Shown in pieces: positions 1 to 5,771 of a stretch of 6,215 bases of DNA. Position 1 is the first letter of the stretch, and each line of letters opens with the position of its first letter. A model generated the notes under the pieces. It saw nothing but the letters and a program-made list of their open reading frames with translations. It was not told where the DNA came from and made no database searches. A program made the position numbers and the translations under genes. The stretch is from Nitrospirota bacterium (GTDB lineage: Bacteria; Nitrospirota; CAKKRA01; 9FT-COMBO-42-15), in assembly GCA_016214425.1 (NCBI GenBank), contig JACRON010000040.1, forward strand, positions 1 through 6,215. The letters are read 5' to 3'.

Positions 1-1065
1 TAAAAGACCGAGTGCGGTGCCAACAGCAGTTGAAAATCTCGGAGCAACTGCCTCCACACCATGAAATGTTTCTTTGTTATAAGCAATATTAAAAAAGGGA
101 TTATCAACAACAACAGGTGCGTCAAAGAATGTAGCAAGATATTCCTTTAAACCAGGCATCAAGGCAGCTCCGCCTGATAAGATTATCCTCTGTATTGCGC
201 CTTCCCTAAACTGCGCCCTGTAATAGTCAATAGAGCGCTGTATCTCCAGTATAAAATTATCTACAACTGCCCTTATTGCCTCTCCGCTTCCCTTTTCAAT
301 ATTTACCTCTGCTGTGTGTGCTGGCAATGGCAGCATAATACACCTTTCCTTTTTTAATGACTCTGCCTCATTAAAGGTAATATTCTCTTTTTCTTCTATT
401 GCCTTTGTAATATTGCTGCCGCCCATATATATATTTCGTGTAAATTTAAGAACACCTCTCTTTGAAACATTTATATCTATCTTACCTGCTCCGATGTCCA
501 CATATACAATATTTCCTTCATAATATTCCTTGTAATTTCTTTTAACAATATTCAGGAGAGAGAGCGGATTAACTGTCAGCATATCTATCTGAATATCTAA
601 TTTTTTAAATAGCTCCATATTGCCAAAGACTGTATTTTTTTCAACTGCAACAATCAATATCTCATATTTTTTGATATCCCTGTCATCTATCTCTCCCATT
701 ATCAAAAAATCAATTATCATCCCTTCCAATGGCAGATTAATAATCTTGCCTGCCTCCCATTTTACAGCCTCTGAAAGTTCATCCTTGGGCATCTTAGGAA
801 GGGTCAAATATCTTATTAATGGGGTATAGCCTGTAAAAACAACTCCTTTCCATTCTTTCCTTATCCTGCCCTCCTCCAGCAAACCCTTAAGTGTATCTGC
901 TATTTTGTCTTCTGCACCCTCCTTTGCAAGCTCAGCAAGTCCTGCATAACTTAGCCTGATACTTCTTGAAGAACCTTCAAGGCGCACCATCTTTATTGAT
1001 GCAGCGCCTATATCTATCCCAACTACAGCCCTTTTGAAAAAAGGAAAACTGAGTCCGAACCCCAA
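1..1065 (-). CDS. pilM: PilM, type IV pilus actin-like inner-membrane assembly protein (3' end cut by the window edge)
   Basis: PilM is a cytoplasmic, FtsA/actin-like ATP-binding protein. It docks on the cytoplasmic N-terminus of PilN and so links the PilNOP alignment complex to the pilus motor. The frame is open to the window edge and gives 355 residues. Seen in it: phosphate-1 motif VVGIDIGAASIK (about 14-25), the PilM-typical stretch LTLPKMPKDEL (about 87-97) followed by EAGKIINLPLE, a second phosphate loop VDIGAGKIDI (about 189-198), and the adenosine motif ILSGGAALMPGL (295-306). Characterised PilM proteins are about 354 residues and end near AVGTALGL-like sequence, so only a few codons should be missing. 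I chose TTG at 1063-1065 because GGAGG lies 5 nt upstream. An in-frame ATG at 1075-1077 has no Shine-Dalgarno and overlaps that GGAGG; starting there would add four residues. pilNOPQ are expected downstream, outside the window. Confidence 0.93.
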   Translation of the reverse strand, partial: MGFGLSFPFFKRAVVGIDIGAASIKMVRLEGSSRSIRLSYAGLAELAKEGAEDKIADTLKGLLEEGRIRKEWKGVVFTGYTPLIRYLTLPKMPKDELSEAVKWEAGKIINLPLEGMIIDFLIMGEIDDRDIKKYEILIVAVEKNTVFGNMELFKKLDIQIDMLTVNPLSLLNIVKRNYKEYYEGNIVYVDIGAGKIDINVSKRGVLKFTRNIYMGGSNITKAIEEKENITFNEAESLKKERCIMLPLPAHTAEVNIEKGSGEAIRAVVDNFILEIQRSIDYYRAQFREGAIQRIILSGGAALMPGLKEYLATFFDAPVVVDNPFFNIAYNKETFHGVEAVAPRFSTAVGTALGLL

Positions 1066-1068
1066 AAA

Positions 1069-1075
1069 CACCTCC
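1069..1075 (-). promoter_or_regulatory. Ribosome binding site deciding the pilM start
   Basis: The minus strand reads ATGGAGGTGTTTTTG here. GGAGG (1071-1075) is a strong Shine-Dalgarno core lying 5 nt before TTG (1063-1065). The upstream ATG shares its G with this core and has only AT-rich sequence before it. This makes TTG the more likely initiation codon. GTG at 1069-1071 overlaps the core and is also unlikely. Confidence 0.55.
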
Positions 1076-1115
1076 ATTGGATGTATTGCATAATTTAATT
1101 ATACTTTTACACCTA

Positions 1116-1148
1116 ATTATAGTTTAGCATAAACCTTTCAAAAATCAA
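1116..1148 (-). promoter_or_regulatory. Putative sigma-70-type promoter for pilM
   Basis: On the minus strand TTGATT (1143-1148) is separated by 16 nt from TAAACT (1121-1126). The TAAACT is preceded by TGC, giving an extended -10 element. A perfect TATAAT overlaps it at 1116-1121, but its matching -35 would be the poor TTTTGA. Transcription would start about 40-45 nt before the pilM TTG. The site lies in the 149-bp gap after the 69-aa gene, where a separate pilM(NOPQ) transcript would need a promoter. AT-rich sequence yields such matches by chance, so this is tentative. Confidence 0.35.
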
Positions 1149-1196
1149 GTTTTTAGGCTGTATTCTTAATCCTATTTATCTAAGAGCTGTGTAATC

Positions 1197-1226
1197 AAGG
1201 CTGTTGATGACTTTTTCAACAGCCTT
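1197..1226 (-). repeat. Hairpin directly after the 69-aa gene (11-bp perfect stem)
   Basis: Arms 1197-1207 and 1216-1226 are perfect inverted copies (minus strand AAGGCTGTTGA and TCAACAGCCTT) around an 8-nt loop. The hairpin begins at the base next to the TAG stop codon (1227-1229). It lacks a U-tract on the minus strand, where TTGATTACACAG follows, so it is not a standard intrinsic terminator. It may still end transcription weakly, protect an RNA 3' end, or be a copy of a dispersed intergenic repeat. Confidence 0.7.
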
Positions 1227-1436
1227 CTAATTTCTGAGGCCGATATAGAACATGATAAGGCTTGCAACAATCAGGATGACTCCAACGGCAATCCTGTTTT
1301 TAAGAAATGACTCATCAGTCTTTGAGATTACCTTACTCGCCTTCTTATTCATCTTTTTCAGTGCCTGCGGTGAAAATAGGAAGAGCAGACCGAATATTAA
1401 GGCAATCACAGCAATTAATATTATTATTATGACCAT
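1227..1436 (-). CDS. Small two-helix membrane protein of unknown function
   Basis: This is a 69-residue protein that I do not recognise. It has a hydrophobic helix at residues 2-22 (VIIIILIAVIALIFGLLFLF), a basic, polar loop at about 24-48 containing SPQALKKMNKKASKVISKTD, and a second helix at about 49-67 ending in GLRN. With both helices spanning the inner membrane, the lysine-rich loop would probably face the cytoplasm under the positive-inside rule, leaving both ends periplasmic. Short proteins with this plan (a helix, an F/L-SP motif, a helix) occur as hypotheticals in many bacteria. The gene looks real: it has an ATG start, a strong AGGAGG about 7 nt upstream, a 23-bp gap after pilR, and a hairpin right after its stop. 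It is probably cotranscribed with pilR. It is not a pilin: there is no prepilin peptidase site (G followed by F-T-L-x-E) and it is too short. A role in pilus assembly is only suggested by position. Confidence 0.75.
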   Translation of the reverse strand: MVIIIILIAVIALIFGLLFLFSPQALKKMNKKASKVISKTDESFLKNRIAVGVILIVASLIMFYIGLRN

Positions 1437-1459
1437 CTTGACACCTCCTGATTATTAGT

Positions 1460-2860
1460 TTATATTCCTGATTCTTCTTTACCCATTGGTTTCTTATTTA
1501 AATTATACTTGTCTAATCTATACCTGAATGACCTGAAGTTTAAGTGCAGAAGCTTAGCTGCATCCTTCTTTACCCAGTTTGTCCTTTCAAGGGCATTAAG
1601 CAATAGGTCCTTTTCTATATCCCCAATAAATCCCTCTAAATCCAAACCTTCAGGGGGAATGGTAACAGGTACTGCAGAAGAGATCCTGTCAATATTTCTT
1701 ATTATATCAGGAAGGCATTCAGGGGTGATAATCTCGCTGTTGCTTAATGCAACTGCCCTTTCAATTACATTTTCAAGCTCCCTGACATTTCCCCTCCATT
1801 CATAACTACGAAGCAATTCCATTGCCTTTGGTGAAAACCCCTTTACATTTTTATTTAAAGCCTTATTAAATTTATTAAGAAAATAGTCTGCCAACAAGGG
1901 AATATCATTTGCCCTTTCCCTCAATGGCGGAAGCGTAATAGGAATTACATTAAGCCTGTAGTACAAGTCCTCTCTGAACTTACCCTCTGCAGCTGCCTTG
2001 GAAATGTCCCTGTTTGTTGCTGCAATAATCCGCACATCCACCTTTATCTCCTTTGTGCCGCCAACCCTCTTAAACTCCTTATCCTGAAGCACTCTGAGAA
2101 GCTTTACCTGAATTGCTGGCGATGTCTCGCCGATTTCGTCTAAGAATATTGTGCCGCCGTTTGCGACCTCAAAGAGGCCTTCTTTATTAAATACAGCGCC
2201 TGTAAAAGAGCCCTTCATATGGCCGAAGAGCTCGCTTTCCAATAATCCCTCCGGCAGAGCGCCGCAGTTTATGGTAACAAAGGGCTTGTCCTTCTTTCTG
2301 CTGTTAAAATGTATTGCCCTTGCAATCAGCTCCTTTCCGGTGCCGCTTTCGCCATAAATAAGGATATTGCTCATGCTGTCTGAGACCTTTCTTACCAGCT
2401 CAAAGACCTTCTCTATCTTCTCGCTCTTGCCTACAATATTATCAAAGACCGCCCTGTCTTTCAGTTCCTTCTTCAACAACACATTCTCTGCGCTCAATCT
2501 CCGCTTCTCAAGGGCCTTCTGGATCTTTATCTTCATTTCATCAATCTGAAATGGTTTTGTTATATAATCATAGGCGCCTTCCTTCATTGCCTCCAGAGCA
2601 GTTTCAGTGGAGGCAAAGGCTGTAATAACTATAACTACTGTATCAGGCGAAAGCTCCTTAACTGTTTTTAGAACCTGCAAACCGTCTACCTTCGGCATCT
2701 TAAGGTCTGTTATCACAAGGTCAAAGATATCCTTATGTAAAACCTTTACAGCCTCTTCACCGTCAACAGCAGTTGTAACATCATATCCTGCCTTTTTGAG
2801 CATTATAGAGAGAAAATCCCTCATGCTCCTCTCATCATCAACAACTAATATCTTATCCAC
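1460..2860 (-). CDS. pilR: PilR, NtrC-family sigma-54-dependent response regulator
   Basis: This is a full-length 466-residue activator that, when phosphorylated by PilS, drives RpoN-dependent transcription of pilin and other T4P genes. The receiver domain spans about 1-118, with acidic pocket D8/D9, phospho-acceptor D52 in TDLKMP, T80 and K102. The AAA+ domain spans about 142-372. It has Walker A GESGTGKE (170-177), a sigma-54 contact loop GSFTGA (217-222), Walker B GGTIFLDE (235-242), and an arginine-finger region FREDLYYRLN (295-304). A Fis-type helix-turn-helix lies at about 428-453 (KKDAAKLLHLNFRSFRYRL). The contact loop has Ser instead of Ala in GAFTGA; Pseudomonas PilR also has Ser here, which supports the PilR assignment over other NtrC relatives. 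Translation starts at GTG (2858-2860), 6 nt after GGAGGT. The 152-bp gap from pilS is unusual for this pair and contains a repeat. Confidence 0.95.
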   Translation of the reverse strand: MDKILVVDDERSMRDFLSIMLKKAGYDVTTAVDGEEAVKVLHKDIFDLVITDLKMPKVDGLQVLKTVKELSPDTVVIVITAFASTETALEAMKEGAYDYITKPFQIDEMKIKIQKALEKRRLSAENVLLKKELKDRAVFDNIVGKSEKIEKVFELVRKVSDSMSNILIYGESGTGKELIARAIHFNSRKKDKPFVTINCGALPEGLLESELFGHMKGSFTGAVFNKEGLFEVANGGTIFLDEIGETSPAIQVKLLRVLQDKEFKRVGGTKEIKVDVRIIAATNRDISKAAAEGKFREDLYYRLNVIPITLPPLRERANDIPLLADYFLNKFNKALNKNVKGFSPKAMELLRSYEWRGNVRELENVIERAVALSNSEIITPECLPDIIRNIDRISSAVPVTIPPEGLDLEGFIGDIEKDLLLNALERTNWVKKDAAKLLHLNFRSFRYRLDKYNLNKKPMGKEESGI

Positions 2861-2866
2861 AAAAAG

Positions 2867-2872
2867 ACCTCC
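2867..2872 (-). promoter_or_regulatory. Ribosome binding site fixing the GTG start of pilR
   Basis: GGAGGT on the minus strand lies 6 nt before GTG (2858-2860). It supports this non-ATG start, which gives the expected receiver-domain beginning MDKILVVDDE. It sits 12 nt from the outer arm of the long palindrome at 2884-2968, so RNA folding of that palindrome could affect access to it. Confidence 0.75.
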
Positions 2873-2883
2873 AATTATAATTA

Positions 2884-2968
2884 TGATTACACAGATTTTG
2901 AAAAACGATTACACCGATTAAAAATCAGTCTCTATCTGTGTAATCTGCGTTTATAATCTGTGTAATCA
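2884..2968. repeat. 85-nt palindrome of four GATTACACAGATT-type units in the pilS-pilR gap
   Basis: Two direct units on the plus strand, gattacacagatt (2885-2897) and gattacaccgatt (2907-2919), start 22 bp apart. They are followed by two inverted units, atctgtgtaatc (2934-2945) and aatctgtgtaatc (2955-2967). The outer arms are perfect over 14 bp (2884-2897 with 2955-2968). The inner arms match at 11 of 12 positions. The loop is about 2920-2933. The whole element could fold as one long imperfect hairpin in DNA or RNA. Its function is unknown. It resembles dispersed intergenic repeats more than an operator, but a binding site for a dimeric regulator is possible. Confidence 0.8.
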
Positions 2969-2970
2969 AT

Positions 2971-2991
2971 GGCTTCACTTTTGTGAATGCC
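2971..2991. repeat. Hairpin after pilS (8-bp stem, one bulge, tttt loop)
   Basis: The plus strand pairs ggc (2971-2973) and ttcac (2974-2978) with gtgaa (2983-2987) and gcc (2989-2991), leaving t2988 bulged and a four-base loop. In the direction of pilS transcription it lies about 21 nt after the stop codon and is followed by ATTGATTACACAG, not a U-tract, so it is not a classic terminator for pilS. On the plus strand it is followed by aatcttttt, so it could act on antisense transcripts. Confidence 0.5.
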
Positions 2992-3012
2992 AATCTTTTT
3001 ATTATTCCTCTG

Positions 3013-4044
3013 CTATGCGGTTGGTAAATGTATAATAAATCTGCTGCCTTCATTTAATTTGCTCTCAACCTTGATATCACCCTTATGGCCTTCAATAATC
3101 CTGTGTACAATCGCAAGGCCGAGTCCCGAACCTTTATCCTTTGTAGTAAAGAACGGATAAAATATCTTATCCTTAACAACAGGATTTATGCCATTGCCAG
3201 TATCCTTAAAAGTTATCTCAAGATAGTCCTTATCAGCATCTTCATAGCCTCTGCCTTTTTTCACCTTTTTCTTTGAGGTAATTATTAATTCTCCTCCTTC
3301 AGGCATTGCCTGGACTGCATTAATAGATAGATTCCAGAAGACCTGGCTCATCTGATTTGGGTCAACCTCTGATATCAATCTTTTGCCTTCAAGGTTAGCA
3401 GCAATCTTTATCTTATTCTGATATTCCTTGCTGTTTCGCAGAAGCGTTACTGTATCGTTTAATAGCCTGTTTATATCGCACCTCTTTTTATTCAAAGGTG
3501 TGGGCCTGGCATAAGTAAGGAAGTCAGATATTATCATGTTCAGCTTTTCTGTCTCGCGAAGAGCAATCTCAAGGAGTTTTTTATTCTCGCCGCTTAATGA
3601 AGTCTCGCTTTTTAATATCTGCATTGAGCCGCTTAAGGATGCAAGGGGATTTCTTATCTCATGCGCCATTCCTGCAGCCAGCTCTCCTACCATTGCAAGT
3701 TTCTCCTTCTTTTTTATATCATCCTCCATCTCCTTAATCTTTGTCAGGTCCTGAAATATCCCTATTGCGCCTGCTGTCTCGCCTGATTCATTCTTTAAGG
3801 ATGATATGGTGATGCCGAGCGCCAGTTTAGTGCCGTCTTTTCTTGTATAGCTTCCATCAAATCTGAAGGGTATGCGCAGCATCTCCAATTTGCTGAACAC
3901 AGACTTTATCTCTTCTAAATTAAATATCTCATGCCATACCTTTCCTTTGATCTCTTCAAAAAAATAACCTGTTATATCCTCTGCAGCCCTGTTGAAGGAT
4001 GTTATATGTCCTTTTAAGTCAGTAGTAAGAAGGCCGCTGCTCAT
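3013..4044 (-). CDS. pilS: PilS, PAS plus histidine kinase half (C-terminal part of a frame-broken pilS)
   Basis: This 343-residue soluble half would phosphorylate PilR. It begins MSSGLLTTDLKGHITSFNRA, the start of a PAS domain (about 1-105). A short helix KEMEDDIKKKEKLAMVG leads to the dimerisation/phospho-acceptor domain with GMAHEIRNPLASL, giving phospho-accepting H128. The ATPase domain has an N-box with N238 and N242 (NLSINAVQAMPEGG), a G1 box DTGNGI (281-286), an F-box FYPFFTTK (295-302) and a G2 box GSGLGLAI (305-312). All catalytic motifs are intact. The ATG (4042-4044) overlaps the TGA of the upstream half as ATGA and lacks a Shine-Dalgarno. Upstream of it the same frame stays open for 21 codons and reads DLVEFQTFYKNVAQS, the linker expected in an uninterrupted PilS. 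The ATG is therefore probably internal to an ancestral single gene. Whether this half is made by translational coupling cannot be told from the sequence. Confidence 0.88.
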   Translation of the reverse strand: MSSGLLTTDLKGHITSFNRAAEDITGYFFEEIKGKVWHEIFNLEEIKSVFSKLEMLRIPFRFDGSYTRKDGTKLALGITISSLKNESGETAGAIGIFQDLTKIKEMEDDIKKKEKLAMVGELAAGMAHEIRNPLASLSGSMQILKSETSLSGENKKLLEIALRETEKLNMIISDFLTYARPTPLNKKRCDINRLLNDTVTLLRNSKEYQNKIKIAANLEGKRLISEVDPNQMSQVFWNLSINAVQAMPEGGELIITSKKKVKKGRGYEDADKDYLEITFKDTGNGINPVVKDKIFYPFFTTKDKGSGLGLAIVHRIIEGHKGDIKVESKLNEGSRFIIHLPTA

Positions 4045-4550
4045 GCTCTGGGCAACATTTTTATAAAAGGTCTGAAACTCAACAAGGTCAGTATCCTTTT
4101 CCTTACTTCAAAAAGGCCGTAATACTGCAAATCAATCAGCCCGCCGTACAGTATGCTGCTGATGCCTGCAATTACATAGCCTCCTTTTCTATACAGCATT
4201 ATGCTTGCATAGATTATGGTTATGATATATGTAAAAGAAAAACTGCTCTCAATCCCTCCTGTGATATAAACTAAGACAGTTTCAATTATAAGGTCGCCAA
4301 TTAACTGGATATAGGCGAACAGCACAAAATTATTCACCCTGTTAATCAACAGGGCATATACTATTGAAATAAAATAAACAGATGCTGCAAGGATGTAAAA
4401 GGCAGGTATTTCCCTCTTCCCAAATTTTATTTGAAAAAGGACTGATGATATGAGGAATAGCGTTATCATCACTATCCTCAGTATCATCAATATCTTAAGC
4501 TTCTTTTGTATCTCCTTTTCTTCTAAATTATTAAACCTCATCAATCCCAC
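4041..4550 (-). CDS. pilS: PilS, membrane sensor half (N-terminal part of a frame-broken pilS)
   Basis: This 169-residue fragment carries the PilS inner-membrane domain. Hydrophobic segments lie at about 18-41, 49-69, 75-97, 105-121 and 124-145, so five can be seen, whereas the well-studied Pseudomonas PilS has six. Up to about residue 148 (DLQYYGLFE) it looks like PilS. After that it reads VRKRILTLLSFRPFIKMLPRA, which I do not recognise as PilS and which is the out-of-frame reading of the linker. The frame ends at TGA (4041-4043). The GTG start (4548-4550) directly follows the pilC TGA, which favours translational coupling. An ATG three codons later (4539-4541) is an alternative, and neither has a strong Shine-Dalgarno. 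Alone this half has no kinase domain and could not signal to PilR, except by associating with the kinase half. Confidence 0.8.
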   Translation of the reverse strand: MGLMRFNNLEEKEIQKKLKILMILRIVMITLFLISSVLFQIKFGKREIPAFYILAASVYFISIVYALLINRVNNFVLFAYIQLIGDLIIETVLVYITGGIESSFSFTYIITIIYASIMLYRKGGYVIAGISSILYGGLIDLQYYGLFEVRKRILTLLSFRPFIKMLPRA

Positions 4551-5759
4551 TCATTTTATTAATGAAGCCATACCAAATATCGGGAGATACATGGCAATTA
4601 CTATAAAACCAATCACAACGCCAAGAAAGACCATAAGCATTGGCTCCAGCATGGATGTTAATGTTGCAACAGCATTATCAACCTCCTCATCATAAAAGTC
4701 AGCAATCTTGGAAAGCATTGCATCCAAAGCGCCTGTTGCCTCTCCAACTGATATCATCTGAACCACCATTGGCGGAAATACAGTTGTTTTTCCTAATGGG
4801 TCAGCAATAGTCTTTCCTTCACTAATACTTTGTCTGGTATTCATTAATGCCTCTTCAACAACCTTATTTCCAGCTGTCCTTGATACAATCTCAAGTCCGT
4901 CTAAAATTGGCACTCCACTGCTTAGCAGGGTGCTCATTGTCCGTGTAAACTTTGCTACTGCTACTTTTCTAATAAGAATGCCAATAACAGGTGCTTTCAA
5001 TAAAAGAGCATCTATTATTCTCTTACCCTTCTCACTCTTGTAAAAATATCTTATTCCAACAATTATAAATATAATTGCTATAATCATATAAATTATGTTA
5101 GCCTTTATTGAATAGCTCATGCCTACTACTATCCTTGTGGGCAGTGGCAAAGTGCCTCCCATACCAGTAAACATCTGGGCAAATATTGGTATAACCCATA
5201 TCATGAGTATGGCCACTACTATCACTGCAACTGAAATAATAACAGCAGGATATACAAGGGCTGATTTGACCTTGGCTTTTAACTTCATTGCCTTTTCAAT
5301 GTATGCGGCAAGCCTGTTTAAGATTGTGTCCAAAATACCTCCTGCCTCTCCTGCAGCCACCATATTTACATACAGGTCATTAAATACCTTTGGATGCTTT
5401 TTCAAGGCATCAGTAAATGTCGCGCCTGACTCAACATCCTGTCTTATATCCTTTAATGCTGTAGCCAAGGACTTATTTTCTGTCTGTGTTGACAGAATCT
5501 CAAGGCACTGAACCAGCGGAAGTCCTGCGTCTATCATTGTTGCGAACTGCCTTGTGAATACTGCTAAGTCTTTATCTTTAACCCTCCCGCCTATTCCAGG
5601 AATAGATATCTTTATATCAGTTGCTGCCTGCTGAACAGAGGTAACAAGTATATTCTGTTTTCTTAATAAGGCGATCACCTCTTCCTTATTCTTGGCAACA
5701 ACAACACCCTTTTGCATTGTCCCCTGCCTCGTCTTTCCAGTCCATTTAAAATTAGCCAT
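4551..5759 (-). CDS. pilC: PilC, type IV pilus inner-membrane platform protein
   Basis: PilC is the polytopic platform (GspF/T2SF family) on which the PilB and PilT ATPases act to add or remove pilins. The 402 residues are the usual family length. The N-terminus MANFKWTGKTRQG is the typical small beta domain. The first GspF domain is at about 67-191 (FTRQFATMIDAGLPL, then GEAGGILD) and ends in a helix at about 171-193. A second helix is at about 221-240. The second GspF domain is at about 269-392, with FTRTMSTLLSSGVPIL and SVGEATGALD mirroring the first, and it ends in the hydrophobic helix 372-394 with LEPMLM. The domain duplication is clear. The ATG follows a strong AAGGAGG by 7-8 nt. The gap to pilT is 12 bp and the pilT stop overlaps the Shine-Dalgarno, so the two genes are almost certainly cotranscribed and coupled. 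Confidence 0.97.
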   Translation of the reverse strand: MANFKWTGKTRQGTMQKGVVVAKNKEEVIALLRKQNILVTSVQQAATDIKISIPGIGGRVKDKDLAVFTRQFATMIDAGLPLVQCLEILSTQTENKSLATALKDIRQDVESGATFTDALKKHPKVFNDLYVNMVAAGEAGGILDTILNRLAAYIEKAMKLKAKVKSALVYPAVIISVAVIVVAILMIWVIPIFAQMFTGMGGTLPLPTRIVVGMSYSIKANIIYMIIAIIFIIVGIRYFYKSEKGKRIIDALLLKAPVIGILIRKVAVAKFTRTMSTLLSSGVPILDGLEIVSRTAGNKVVEEALMNTRQSISEGKTIADPLGKTTVFPPMVVQMISVGEATGALDAMLSKIADFYDEEVDNAVATLTSMLEPMLMVFLGVVIGFIVIAMYLPIFGMASLIK

Positions 5760-5771
5760 TATTAATCCTCC

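Noticed and set aside
1197..1226. Intrinsic terminator or IS end from the CTGTTGAAAAAGTC sequence
   Set aside because: No U-tract follows on the transcribed strand, and no transposase, matching opposite end or target-site duplication was seen. It is kept only as a hairpin repeat.
1252..1458. 68-codon plus-strand frame opposite the small membrane protein
   Set aside because: The minus-strand frame has a strong Shine-Dalgarno, operon spacing and two clear hydrophobic helices. The plus-strand frame has none of these.
2607..2921. 104-codon open frame on the plus strand over the pilR start
   Set aside because: It is antisense to the conserved receiver domain and runs into the palindromic repeat. 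No protein-like features or supporting ribosome binding site were seen.
2884..2968. CRISPR-like array from the regularly spaced units
   Set aside because: There are only four short units in two opposite orientations with spacers of about 9 nt. This is a palindrome, not an array.
2971..2996. Sigma-54 promoter candidate TTGGCATTCACAAAAG upstream of pilR (minus strand)
   Set aside because: The GG of a -24 element is present but ten bases later the sequence is AG, not GC, so the -12 element is missing.
4093..4114. Programmed -1 ribosomal frameshift site in pilS
   Set aside because: No canonical slippery heptamer lies in the zero frame. The T-rich run just upstream would slip into an immediate TGA, so it could not yield a fused PilS.
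5119..5511. 130-codon open frame on the plus strand inside pilC
   Set aside because: It lies wholly antisense to clearly conserved pilC codons and has no recognisable domain; it is a shadow frame.
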